A stretch of 64,000 bases of DNA from Siphonodentalium dalli (Eukaryota; Mollusca; Scaphopoda; Gadilida; Siphonodentaliidae), in assembly GCA_032622095.1 (NCBI GenBank), contig CP136066.1, positions 198,392,816-198,456,815 of the forward strand. Reading direction: 5' to 3'. The notes beneath the pieces were generated by a model, which saw nothing but the letters and a program-made list of their open reading frames with translations, had not been told where the DNA came from and did no database searches. A program made the translations under genes and the position numbers. Shown one piece after another: positions 1 to 9,482 of the stretch (its first letter is position 1; every line of letters starts with the position of its first letter).

Positions 1-22
1 TAAAAATGTATTTTTAACGGAA

Positions 23-61
23 GGGGAATAACTCTATCTTTAATATATAGAGTTATTCCCC
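23..61. repeat. Short foldback (inverted repeat)
   Basis: Arms GGGGAATAACTCTAT and ATAGAGTTATTCCCC flank a short AT-rich loop. The following CCATTGAAAATAA is shared with a stretch near 60715, so this is probably the edge of a dispersed repeat. No coding potential is seen. Confidence 0.7.
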
Positions 62-62
62 C

Positions 63-768
63 CCTCCATTGAAAATAATTCACTTTGAACTATAATCCAG
101 ATGAAATCTGTTTGTTTGTCCCGTATGTCGGATTGTCTGGCTGTCGTCTGTATGTATGCATGTGCATTTGGTTCGTCATTCATATTGAGATATGTGTTGT
201 AGATATGTTTGCAATCTAAAATTTCTTATACACTGTGTTATGTATACCAAATTGTGTTTGTTCTCATCATATAAACATTTATATATGAATCTCCATATAT
301 GGAGGATAATAAAGATATATATATATATATTTTAGATATGTGACTTGGGGTTCGAAAATTAAGTGGACCTTTAATATGAACATGTGAAACCAATGAATAA
401 AAATAAATGTTCAACTGAATGTAGTCTGCTTGTATCATCGCTCCAGGTGAATATTAGTCCATTCCAATGTGTATTATTATAAATACTCATTGACGAGTAG
501 TTCCCTCGGGAAATGTTCAGTTAATAAGTTAAATTCTCCTATTAAAATTTAATTACTCAACTAAAGTCAATCTTTATTTAGAGTGAAGACTATAGACAGT
601 AAACCACACTTAACTTAACCAACTCAGATCTCCATTTTAAAAACTACATCCCCTACCTTCGGAATTAATTTACTGATACTATATATAAATAAAAAATATT
701 TAAAAAAATAATGAAACTTCTTCAGCATTTTTGACCAATATGTTTACACAACTCATCTTGAGCCCCAA
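63..768. other. Non-coding AT-rich stretch with a dispersed repeat
   Basis: No credible gene. The segment around 480-530 (AAATACTCATTGACGAGTAG, then GGAAATGTTCAG) is the reverse complement of a segment at about 29690-29765, so it belongs to a dispersed repeat. A short TA microsatellite lies at 316-330. The 66-codon ORF on the minus strand here has no recognisable features. Confidence 0.5.
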
Positions 769-769
769 A

Positions 770-935
770 CGAAATGAATCAATATTCCCCGTACACATAA
801 GGGATAGGAGCTCCCATAAGTTGTATAATGTGTGCTCGGATCCCTTTATCTCCTCTCATCCACATCATCAATTCTTCTATCTGTATCTGTATTTTGTTTA
901 TTGAGTGATAATAAAATATGTTTAAATAAAGTTAA
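770..935 (+). mobile_element. Probable LINE 3' UTR remnant
   Basis: The order of motifs (GGATAGGAGCTCCCATAAGTT, then GTGTGCTCGGATCC, then an AATAAA-like tail near 912-930) matches the 3' untranslated region downstream of the LINE ORF at 21915-22045 (GAGAGGAGCTCCGATAAGTT, GTGCTCCGATCC, ACAATAAATATG). No coding part of the element is left here. Assignment rests on this internal similarity only. Confidence 0.5.
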
Positions 936-1029
936 ACAAAGGACCAGTTTGTTGAACATATTATCTTAACATTTCCTTTCAATGGATTAGAATCATTCTG
1001 TTTTGTATTATCTTATAATTACCGGAACA

Positions 1030-1488
1030 TGCACTCTAAATCGCGTTGGGTAAAATTTTACCCAACACAATGGTGCATATAGCACCACGCGACCCAACAC
1101 AATGGTACATATAGCACCCCGCGACCCAACACAATGGTGCATATAGCACCACGCAATCCAACACAATGGTGTATATATAGCACCCCGCGAACGTTGGGTA
1201 AAATTTTACCCAACACAATGGTGCATATAACACCACGCGAACGTTGGATAAATTTTATCACAGTCTCGGGCAATGTTTTTACTCAACGCAGGGTAACAAT
1301 TTACCCTATATTAATTTATGGGTACAAAAAATCGGCCATCGCCGAAGGTAAATTAATACTGGGTAAATTGTTTCCCCGCGTTGAGCAAAAACATTGTCCA
1401 ACATTGGGTAAAATTTACCCAACGTTCGCGTGGTGCTATAAGCACCATTTTGTTGGGTAAAATTTACCCAACGCGATTTAGAGTGTAC
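1030..1488. mobile_element. TIR element (MITE) with internal palindromic units
   Basis: Terminal inverted repeats are CACTCTAAATCGCGTTGGG on the left and its complement at about 1468-1486. Immediately inside each TIR is a further palindrome built on TTGGGTAAAATTTTACCCAA. Between 1066 and 1250 about five units of 30 bp repeat ACAATGGTGCATATAGCACC, which is itself partly self-complementary. No transposase is encoded; ORFs on both strands only read through the repeats. Superfamily is not clear and no target duplication is obvious. Confidence 0.75.
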
Positions 1489-1999
1489 CTCCAAATTAAC
1501 AATAGATCATTCCAGTGTGTACTTTTGCAACTGATGTGAGACTCCATTTCTTAAATAAAGGGTTAATATCAAGTACGATGTAATCAGCTTATCCTAGCAG
1601 ACGAACGCGCGACCGAGATGAGCGGACAATACAATCGCCTGTAAACTTCGATTATTGCTCAGCGCTGGGCCAGATTTCTTCTATTTAACGCCGATCAACA
1701 AGACAGTGTTAACACTTCCATTGTATGCCCGTCCACTTTAGCGGCAGTAGTTAGAGTAGGTATAGTAGTAGTAGTACCTTGTACTTTTATTAGTTTAAAC
1801 ATATTTATTTGTCTAATTTATATAACACATGATATATAACACATACATTTTTTTATACAGACAATGGGATTGGAGGACAAGTGCTGATTCACTTATGAGT
1901 ACCCCCTCTATTTAGATTATAGTCTATAACATAACATGTATGGAAGAAGTGCTTCAAGAATTACTATATTTTGTTTGATTTGAATTATATATGCATTTA
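1489..1999. other. Non-coding stretch with fragment of the 14.7 kb repeat
   Basis: No gene seen. Positions about 1595-1730 resemble 14700-14860: GAGCGGACAATA, TTCGATTATT, CTCAGC, CAGATTTCT and GTTAACACTTC occur in the same order. It is therefore an old copy of the repeat that borders the 1.9 kb duplication. The remainder, including a TATATAA-rich part at 1800-1860, shows nothing recognisable. Confidence 0.5.
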
Positions 2000-2276
2000 T
2001 CTACTATATATATTTTGGAACTTATGTCTGTCTGTGTGTGTTATAGACTCGAAAACTGCTCGACCGATCCGGCTCAAATTTTGTATGTAGGCCTACGGGG
2101 AACAACATGTGTGGGTGCAATTCCACGCGCGACCGTGTTCTTGACCTTGACCTCGACCTCGCTCATATACGCTCATACAGGCATGTTTCTGGACCGACGC
2201 TGTATATTCTGCTCAGACGAAGGCGATCACAAAGAAATCCATAAATAACCTGGACGAAGTCGGGCACATCAGCTAG
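2000..2276 (+). mobile_element. Small Helitron-like non-autonomous element
   Basis: It starts with TC after an A and ends CTAG before a T, as expected for insertion between A and T. A short hairpin (GAC-GAA-GTC with flanking GG/GC) lies about ten bases before CTAG. The 5' part (ATATATATTTTGGAA, then CTGTCTGTGTG, then CTCGACCGATC) parallels the two better preserved copies at 58211-58981. The 277-bp element has no protein. The 85-codon ORF over it is a by-product of the repeat. Confidence 0.65.
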
Positions 2277-2286
2277 TTTCATATAT

Positions 2287-2470
2287 GTGACACACCATAT
2301 CAAATCCAGTCGTAAGTCGGGATTTTTTTTACCCTGTGCCAATGCATTCTCTTATATATGCGAGTCGACCATAGGTCGCCTCGCATATATAAGAGAATGC
2401 ATTGGCCTAACAATTTTTTACAATTTTAATAATTTGTTCTTGTATTCTTTAACAATTTTATAATTTCACC
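2287..2470 (-). mobile_element. Partial TIR element with 67-bp palindrome core
   Basis: The left end GTGACACACCATATCAAATC followed by CAGTCGTAAG matches the terminus of the complete element at 29768-30027, in reverse orientation. The palindrome 2339-2405 (CCAATGCATTCTCTTATATA ... complement) is the core shared with the TTAA-type MITEs. The opposite terminus is missing. The piece at 4225-4385, beyond the hAT insertion, looks like its continuation and stops inside another copy of the palindrome. Confidence 0.65.
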
Positions 2471-2480
2471 CATACAGAGC

Positions 2481-2488
2481 CCCAGACA
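2481..2488. repeat. Left 8-bp target site duplication of hAT element
   Basis: CCCAGACA directly precedes the terminus CAGGGTTAGCGCTG and is repeated exactly after the other terminus at 4217-4224. An exact 8-bp duplication is the hallmark of hAT superfamily insertion. Confidence 0.93.
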
Positions 2489-2737
2489 CAGGGTTAGCGC
2501 TGGACCAAACTTTTCTCTTGCCAAAATTTTTGCCAAATGAATTTTTGTTTTGCCAAATGAAAAATGAAATTTGTTTTTGCCAAATTAAATCGAAGGTCAA
2601 ATTGGGGAAAAATAAGAAAAATTAGAGTTTTTATTTTTATTCATATAAAACGTAAACAGACACAGGTAAAATGACAACAAATCAATATTAAATGTTAATA
2701 GAAGACACAATACATTTAGACAAGCAATTGTCAAATA

Positions 2738-3804
2738 CTAGTTTATGCACAGTTCGTTGAGGTCACCTAATGGGCTGTTGGGTAGCTGATGCTTTGCTAT
2801 GGAGTAAGCATTTTTCATAGCAGCGACAACGGATTTCTCGGCTTTGACGACGGCAGTTTTGTGGACTTCTTTCATGTTTTTTGATTCGTTGATCATTTGT
2901 ATGGCAATGTTGTGAGAATTTATGCCTGAAAATTAAATATATCCACATATACACACAATAATTAAAATAATTTTGATGAGCTAGAAGTATTTTTATATAT
3001 ATCATTTATTAAAAAAATTATTAATTAATTTTGTTTTAAACATTAACTATTTATCCTTGGAAAAATATCTAAGCGACATCTGGGAACTAATAACTTAATA
3101 ATGTTACGCCATTATCATGTTACAATCTCATAAAAGCATACTTATTATTTTGACTATATCGGTATTGACGACAAATAGCCATAAAATATATGTCCTGATT
3201 CACATTTGGCTGATTAACCTATTGTCTTACACTTGGTGCTCATAAACCTTGACCGTCATAAATACAATGTCATCATAAATATGCATTGTGCAGTAGCCCC
3301 GTGAGTGACCAGACAGACAATGGGTGGGATTAGAGGATTAAATGTAAAATAATTACCTTTTGCTGTTTCGTGCAGAGTGACGTAATCTTTCTTCAGATTA
3401 AAACAGCCTGTTACGAACAAATTGCTTATACCTGCGTCAGTGCACACTTTACAAAACATAGCTTTCTTCACCTTGTCATAAATCAACCACGGTCGTTTTA
3501 ATGTCCACGCGTCTTTGAAGGTCTGTTTTGTCAGTAATGTCGGTCTGCTAGTCAATTTCGAAGGCGTCGTCGGAGTCTGATTACTAATGTCTGTCCGTCT
3601 ATGTAAATCAATCACACGTTCGTCTGTCACATCATCAACAACAGTTACATCTGCAGATCGCACGTCGTCTTTTTGTATGTCAGTCAATACACAGTCAGAC
3701 GTAGGTAACGTAGGCAAAACTGTTTTGCGTCCAAAGAAGTCCGTCAGTTTTTTACCTTTCGTCACGGTATCGTCGCACTCGGAACGTTTTCGTTTGAGAC
3801 TCAT
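2738..3804 (-). CDS. TTF-type zinc-finger protein of a hAT element (two exons, 211 aa)
   Basis: Exon 1 is 3804-3357 and exon 2 is 2925-2738. The intron has donor AAAG|GTAATT and acceptor TTTTCAG|GCATAA, and splicing keeps the frame to a TAG stop (636 coding nt including stop). The N-terminus is basic (KRKRSE, KGKKLTDFFGRK). Residues about 104-150 match the TTF-type zinc finger found in hAT transposases and ZNF862/KIAA1586-like proteins: RPWLIYD, MFCKVC, a later GC pair and a histidine. Exon 2 continues with a helical, alanine- and lysine-rich segment ending IAKHQLPNS and DLNEL, as in that family. The family normally runs several hundred residues further, through an RNase-H-like catalytic core and dimerisation domain, both absent. 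An upstream in-frame ATG at 3897 would add 31 residues; 3804 is preferred because family members begin with a basic stretch like this. Expected role is DNA binding in the nucleus. The truncated form cannot cut DNA; a repressor role is inference. Confidence 0.75.
2926..3356 (-). other. Intron of the hAT zinc-finger gene
   Basis: The 431-bp AT-rich intron has GT at 3356-3355 and AG at 2927-2926, with a pyrimidine- and T-rich tract before the acceptor. Removal joins AAA-G to GC-ATA and restores an uninterrupted frame into a family-like sequence, which is stronger support than the splice signals alone. Confidence 0.7.
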
Positions 3805-4216
3805 TTTAGAAATGATTTGGCGTTTGGTATCGCAGTCACTATTTACGCAATCTAATATAAACACAGTTTCTGTAACAACACAACCGCACGCGAGCATTAA
3901 TGAACTCCCATCAGTGAGTTTGATTATGAATGAAATAAGGTGTTACCGTCTTGTGAAAACTAAAGACGATTGCATCTCACTTTGTGATCGCTTGGTTAAT
4001 AGTTGTCGACCGGGTTTCCATTTGTAGTGTCCGCGATGTGGTTTCCCTTTGTACAGTCGGCGATATATTCCCACTTTCGATGTTTCCGGACTAGATATTT
4101 CACATCATAGAATTGTAAACCCACTTGCCAAAATTTTTGCCAACTGAGATTGTTTTTTGCCAAATGAGATTTTTTTTTGCCATTGGCAAATTTGGCAAGC
4201 GGCAGCGCGAACCCTG

Positions 4217-4224
4217 CCCAGACA
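4217..4224. repeat. Right 8-bp target site duplication of hAT element
   Basis: CCCAGACA, identical to 2481-2488. Confidence 0.93.
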
Positions 4225-4385
4225 AACATGAGCAGACGACACTCTTCTATATGCTTCTATATATGTGTGGGGCTCCCTGCAGGGTAATGGATGTTTTTTA
4301 TTTTATGTCCTAAAAATTGTAAAAAACATTTATTTAAAAAAAATGATACAAAATTGTTAGGCCAATGCATTCTCTTATATTATAA
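4225..4385 (+). mobile_element. MITE fragment ending in a broken palindrome
   Basis: GTGTGGGGCTCCCTGCAGGG, TAATGGATG, TTTTATGTCCTAAAAATTGT and TTGTTAGGCCAATGCATTC follow the order seen at 29810-29920. The palindrome core stops abruptly after CTCTTATAT at 4380, where the foldback at 4386 begins. This suggests that a later insertion or deletion destroyed the second arm. Confidence 0.65.
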
Positions 4386-4525
4386 GTTACAGGGCGAGTT
4401 GTTGCCGGATACGGTGTCATATGAGGCGAAGTGAGATTAATATCGGGCGAGGCGCTAGCCGAGCCCGATATTAATCTCGCTGAGCCTCATATGTCACCGT
4501 AGCCGGCAACAACGAGCCCTGTAAC
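4386..4525. repeat. Long foldback, about 65-bp arms
   Basis: Left arm starts GTTACAGGGC and right arm ends GCCCTGTAAC. Arms share TTGTTGCCGG, CATATGAGGC and GATTAATATCGGGC with few mismatches around a centre of GCGCTAGC. It is more GC-rich than its surroundings. It could extrude as a cruciform or give a long hairpin transcript. No coding potential. Confidence 0.85.
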
Positions 4526-5177
4526 GATTTTATCATGTCACCCACATATCATGTTTTCCGTGTGAGAATTTGAATTACTTATACGAAGTTGATTACCTGC
4601 CAGTAAGTAATTGTTTTGTCTATGGCTAGTAACTTGTGTAACGTCACAGTGACGCGTCATGGGCGTTGAACGTCAACGCATTGAATCAATGGCTAATCAC
4701 CAGAAGCAGGACAACAAACTTGAGTTTGATAATTAATTTATGAGTGTTTAGAATTTCTCAAATATATCACATGCAGCTTTTGGTATATGGTACTATGTCT
4801 TTAAATTAACAGAACTTGATTTCCGACAGATATCCCTTTTCTTTGTGCCAAAATACACCGAAAATATACCCGAGGCGGCAGAGTTCCATGAAAAACAAAA
4901 TGGCGGACATCGACCCCATATGGGAACCTAGCCCGTCCCATATGGATTCCATATGGGACGGGCTACAAAGATGACGACCCCATGTCTCCTGATATGCTTC
5001 TACCAACGGAGGGTCCTCATTGGTCGATCCAACCAGGTGACATGATAAATAGAGTTACGATGTTTTAGAGGGACACCAACAATTATAATATTAATGTCTC
5101 AATAACAAAATGATATTCTTTTTTATTTATAAGTCCAGTTTAAATGTCATATGTTTTTTTGCATGATGAAATCAGCC
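4526..5177. other. Non-coding stretch with a perfect 18-bp-arm palindrome
   Basis: No gene seen. At 4929-4965 TAGCCCGTCCCATATGGA is followed after one base by its exact complement. The flanking ACGACCCCAT/TCGACCCCAT is a short direct repeat. The minus-strand 66-codon ORF at 4806-5006 reads through this palindrome and has no recognisable domain. Confidence 0.6.
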
Positions 5178-5181
5178 TTAA

Positions 5182-5335
5182 CCCATTCATAACTGGAGCT
5201 TCCTGATTTTTTTTCGAGAACCCTGTGCATTCTCTTATATATGCAAGACGCCCATATGGAGCCTCGCATATATAAGAGAATGCAGTGGCACATTATCTTT
5301 AATGCTGCTCCAGTGCAGCTCCTGTCATGAAAGGG
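5182..5335. mobile_element. TTAA-type (piggyBac-like) MITE, 154 bp
   Basis: TTAA at 5178-5181 precedes CCCATTCATAACTGGAGCT; the other end is the complement of CCCTTTCATGACAGGAGCT followed by TTAT (5336-5339), a one-base decay of TTAA. A CCC...GGG terminus at TTAA is characteristic of piggyBac. The centre is a palindrome built from GCATTCTCTTATATATGC, the same core as in the longer MITEs, but shortened. Confidence 0.7.
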
Positions 5336-5374
5336 TTATATCTCACTTTGGAATATTGTCGGTTTGAACCGTAC

Positions 5375-5505
5375 CGGGCATGCAACCTACCCCCACTGTT
5401 AGCCCACCCTGTGATTGTGGAAACGAAATCGAAGACGCCCACCACTATTTTTTCTTATGTCCCCTATACCAGGCTCAACGCGTACGGTTTTTCAACAGGC
5501 CTTGA
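5375..5505 (+). pseudogene. LINE reverse-transcriptase C-terminal fragment (zinc knuckle)
   Basis: From 5410 the frame reads C-D-C-G, then EDAHHYFFLC and PLYQAQR, then a stop at 5503-5505. This is the C-x-C-G-x(n)-H-x(4)-C knuckle near the end of many non-LTR retrotransposon proteins and parallels CTCG...EDATHCFFSC at 21552-21602. Only about 40 residues survive; the left boundary is vague. It is a dead fragment on the plus strand. Confidence 0.7.
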
Positions 5506-5507
5506 AT

Positions 5508-5612
5508 GCGCTGCACAGGCGTCACACGGGCTCGCCAATACGACAAGGACGACCGCCTGGTCAAACTACACACGCGTACCAAGTTTCGTCCCGACCGGTC
5601 GAGAATCGTAGA
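5508..5612 (-). mobile_element. Truncated Helitron-like fragment (reverse orientation)
   Basis: The reverse complement matches about 58275-58385: TACGATTCTCGACCGGTCGG, TTGGTACGCGTGTG, TGACCAGGCGGTCG and TATTGGCGAGCCCGTGTGAC. Neither terminus is present. Two ORFs across it are incidental. Confidence 0.65.
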
Positions 5613-5899
5613 TTTCCCTTCCTATGAACAACAGCACAACACGCATTTTTTGTTTTTCATGAATTAATTCATGGTACCCGTCCCTCAAAGACTGACCGGA
5701 TGAAAAATTCCCCTGTTCCTAGGACATATATGACACAACAACCCATTCTGCCTTTTTAATCGAGATAATTGCATTCCGCGTTTCGTTTTGCATCCGTATT
5801 TTACGCATGGGTAGCCGTTTAGCAGCATCGATTGTAATAAAGAGCGTTAATCCTTAACACCTCCGAATATGGTCAATATAAAGATCGTTGATGTCTTAA

Positions 5900-5921
5900 C
5901 CCCCCCCCCCCCCCCCCCCCC
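5900..5921. repeat. Poly-C tract (22 bp)
   Basis: Uninterrupted C22. Other homopolymer C/G runs lie at about 9464-9477, 37020-37033, 42772-42784 and 52518-52534. Exact lengths of such runs are unreliable in assemblies. Confidence 0.8.
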
Positions 5922-5984
5922 GAAGTGGCGTTTGCGGTGATTTTGATGATTGTGAGTGGAGAATCGGTGCTCAGAGCTTGTCCA

Positions 5985-6115
5985 AAATGCGACGTCGACG
6001 ATTCCCGTGGGATTTTACCTTAGACAGGAAGTTTGGTCTCGATCGGTCAACCCGTTTTCGATTCTATAAAGGACATACAGACAGACATAGGTCTTCAAAA
6101 TATATAAACCAATGT
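5985..6115 (-). mobile_element. Helitron-like 5' end fragment (reverse orientation)
   Basis: On the reverse strand it reads TATATTTTGAAGACCTATGT, CTGTCTGTATG and GGTTGACCGATCGAGACCAA, the same order as the start of the copies at 58211 and 58594. The remaining body is missing, and the poly-C tract lies just beyond. Confidence 0.55.
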
Positions 6116-7560
6116 ATAAACCAACCAAGATCATAACAAATCATCAGGACCCACCAATTCCATAGTTATAAATGAGCAGAACCCACCAGCATCATAACAT
6201 TGGTGTAAACATTATTTAGTTTATCTCCCAATTTATACAATAAGTCACAAGATGATGTACATGTACATATGTATGGTGAGTCTGAGAGAGAAGAGGATTT
6301 GACATGATTCAATCGCCAGGCGCTTATATGGAGCCATCTCCTCAGAAAAGAACAGTATTTGCATAGTGGAAACATAGTAGTCCAGGAGATCGACCCCAAG
6401 AAATAACAAATGTTGCTCATTTTGACGGACAAGTGCTATCCGGTCTAATTTTGTAGTAAAATATATGTAGATTACGAAAATCCATGATAGCAGTGGTGAA
6501 TTTGTAGCTTAATTGGCGAAAAATGTGTTTTTATTGACCTACCCGATGACCGAAAATGAAAGAATTTTCCAGCGACGTCATATTACTACTAGTCCGGGAG
6601 CTAATATGGATATCCTTGCACCCCCTGGAACTTAATTTCTCCCAACTCATTTTGTTCCTTATTATGTCCTTCAACTTTTAAGCAATGTTAGCAAGAAAAA
6701 AAAGTGGCCGTATAGACTCCAGACAAAATGGCGTCCATCATGGCCGCCGTTTTTCAGACCAGACCCTCAAGTCAGTTTTATGCAAATTAAGCGGTGAAAA
6801 TCTTGTAAAATGTATACAAATTTATATATTTTCGTGAAGCTAAGACATAATGTAACTTTTTGGGGCAAAATTGAAACTCACCATCCAAGATGGCCACCAA
6901 TATGGCCACCGGAAGTTGAAAATATGACTTTTTTTTACAAATATCTTCTAGATCGATTCATGCTGTTTGGAACTGGTTGAGTAATGCGACTTTATTTTGT
7001 ATTTTGTGTAACTGATCATTGGGGCAATTAAATATGCACTTTTTGTGTTCCTAGCCCCTTCCGTTCCCTCAAACATTCGAATTTACAGAACGCAGTATAA
7101 AATTTCACAAAAAAAAATCACAATTGGGATTATAGTCATATTTTAACAAGAAATGAACAGAACTTTGTAATGTAAGTGATGCATATGATTATACCTATGA
7201 ATATTCCAACTCACTGGAACCAAAATTCTTACTTTGGCTCAAAATGGCTGCCAAAATGGCTGCCAAAATATGGAAAATGATAAATATTGCCCCAGCGTGT
7301 TCTGCAATCGATTACAAGTTGTGGATGATGTACAAAATTGGCTATTCTGCCTTCTATACATTGAATACTAACATGCCTGATGTGCCATAGTTAATTGTTA
7401 CTATTGTCACCACTGACATCACCAAAAATATTGGACTTTTCTCTCAAAAACTTGGCTTAAATATCGGCAAAAATTAACTTTTCATGTTTAGACCATTTTT
7501 GCAATTAAAATGTAACTATCTTTGGGTTGAAAGGTGTTTATTGTTTTGGTCTATATTAAA
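6116..7560. other. Non-coding stretch, no gene recognised
   Basis: Only short ORFs occur. The stretch contains repeated GGCGGCCAT/ATGGCTGCCAAA-type words (6720-6740, 6885-6915, 7245-7270), a style common in dispersed repeats of such genomes. No TIRs or domain signatures were found. Confidence 0.45.
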
Positions 7561-7589
7561 TGTGTCACACTACGGGATTTATAGGCCAA

Positions 7590-8700
7590 ATTGTTCGCCC
7601 GATTTTGACAGAACTCTATACTCTCATTAAGTAGACATGGATAAATAATTTATATGCAGCCTGTGTCAGGGAGGACGCAATTATATAGGGGTGGGTGTAA
7701 TATAGTGTATCATTTTGACATATTTCTCGATGGGTTAATATATAATGCTATGTTATTATGGTCTGAAATGACTGATTTCTGGTGACTATTCAACGTTTGA
7801 TACCATTTGATGTCCCGATGGGGTATATTTTAGAAGTTCTGACACGTCACCAAGCTTCGGTACATGTCACGAAGCTTCGGTACATAGGATGAAAAACCGC
7901 CACAGATTTGGGGTTAATGATGCAAGGTCACATTTTTCGCCAGATTTCGACAGAACTATATGCTCTCATTAAGTAGACATGGATACACTTCTTGTGTGTA
8001 GCACTGTGTCAGGGAGGAAGCAGTTATATAGGGTGGATGTAATATAGTGTGTCATTTTGACATAATTACACCATGGTTTAATATATAATTCCATGATAAT
8101 TACAATCTGAAATGACTGATATCAAAGTTTATGGTGACCATTCAACGTTTGATGCCATTTGACGGTACGTGGCACGAAGCTTCGGTAAATTGTATGAAAA
8201 ATCGCCACAGATTGGGGTTAACGATGCGAGGTCACATTTTCGGTCATATTTTGACGGAACTGTATAATCTCATTAAGTAGACATCGATAAACTTCTTATA
8301 TGTAGCCCTGTGTCAGGGAGGGAGCAGTTATATAGTAGGTGTAATATAGTGTGTCATTATGACATATTCCTCGATGGGTTAGTATATAATGCGATGCTAA
8401 TTATGATCTGAAATTATTAATATCCGGGTTTCTGGTGACCATTTAACGTTTGTTAACGTTACCATATGATGTCATATGGTGGTATATTCCTGGAGTTCTG
8501 GCACGTCACGGTACATGGCACGAAGCTTCGGTGCATTGTATAAAAAAACCGCCACAGGTTTGGGTTTAAGAATGCATTGTCAATTTTTGTTTTGCCACAG
8601 CACTGGGAGATAAGTACCCAGGGTCACATGTTTCTTCTGATTTTGATAGTACTGTATACTGTTATTAATAAAGATACACCTTGACTAACTTCATGTTGAA
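7590..8700. repeat. Degenerate tandem array, about 300-390 bp unit, three and a half copies
   Basis: The block CTCATTAAGTAGACAT and then GTGTCAGGGAGG recurs at about 7622, 7963 and 8267, with a weak fourth start near 8646. Each unit also carries CATTTTGACATA, TCAACGTTTGAT and a palindromic CGAAGCTTCGGTA word. Copies have drifted by indels, so period lengths differ. No ORF spans a unit. Confidence 0.8.
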
Positions 8701-9482
8701 TGAACCAGTCACAGTATAATTTTCTATTATTGAACATTTAACTTGAATGTCACGAATAATCGGTACATTCATGTTTTGTTTCGACGTCGACTGTATGCAT
8801 AAATCTGATTTAAATATAGTATTATATAAATAATAATTAATGTACCGAAGCTTCGTATCTATAGGTTACAAACACCTAATTATTTTCCATAGGCGACAGT
8901 GTTAACTAAAAGTCCCGCCGGCTATGGGTTAAGCCTATTTGAACTTCAAGTGGTCAATTTTCCCTTAGCACGTCATCCGCTGCACCAGTATGTAACAACA
9001 AACGCGCCATTTTCGGTATTTTTTTCAAACGATAGTCTTGCATTTCCACAACTACCCCATTTACTGCACAAAAATCAGCAGCAGAAACATATCCAGACCC
9101 CTTCCGTAACTTCTAGATACCACCAGACTCTTCCTGGACATATAAACATACACGATCGCCATATTTACGTAGGCTATGATTTTATGTTCCCGATTAGGGA
9201 TATTTCCCTCAATGATAATCAACCAATCAGCAGCCAGATTGTGTTGTTATGCTGACTCGAGTTTCAAGAAGCGTAACTCTATATAATTAGTTGCCTGTAA
9301 CATATAATTGTAAAGAAAATCGAACTTTGATTATGTAAACTGCGCCAATTTTACAAAAAAAGCTTTACTGTGATACGATAGAAATATAGAAGTCATTGGT
9401 TATCCTATTATCTCCCAGTGGTCCTTTGACCCACATACCCCGTTTTAAAATTGACCATTTTGGTGGGGGGGGGGGGGTAAGA
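8701..9482. other. Non-coding stretch with an unrecognised 118-codon ORF
   Basis: The plus-strand ORF 8899-9255 starts near a TAA-rich upstream region and has no domain, signal peptide or repeat that I recognise. CGAAGCTTCG at 8847 links the left edge to the array before it. CAACCAATCAGC at 9221-9232 contains a CCAAT-box sequence, but no further promoter signals are evident. A poly-G run is at 9464-9477. Confidence 0.4.

Larger units (their letters stand above)
2489..4216 (-). mobile_element. hAT-superfamily DNA transposon, 1,728 bp, partial transposase
   Basis: Terminal inverted repeats are CAGGGTTAGCGCTG (2489-2502) and, read from the other end, CAGGGTTCGCGCTG (4203-4216), differing at one base. 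Flanks are exact 8-bp copies of CCCAGACA. Subterminal regions on both sides (2511-2590 and 4126-4198) carry several TTTGCCAAATGA-like repeats, plausible transposase binding sites. It carries one minus-strand gene in two exons, encoding only an N-terminal DNA-binding region, so it should depend on a transposase elsewhere. The target appears to have been an older GGGGCTCC foldback, because its two halves lie on either side (compare 48212-48291). A shorter relative lies at 14912-15500. The superfamily call is strong; the family name is not known. Confidence 0.92.

Noticed and set aside
3587-4027. Plus-strand ORF of 146 codons
   Set aside because: It is the antisense shadow of exon 1 of the hAT zinc-finger gene and shows no domain.
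5327-5627. Two plus-strand ORFs of 94 and 70 codons
   Set aside because: They run across a LINE scrap in the wrong frame and a reversed Helitron-like fragment.
8899-9255. 118-codon plus-strand ORF
   Set aside because: No recognisable motif and no supporting splice, polyadenylation or repeat evidence; left as unrecognised in a non-coding stretch.
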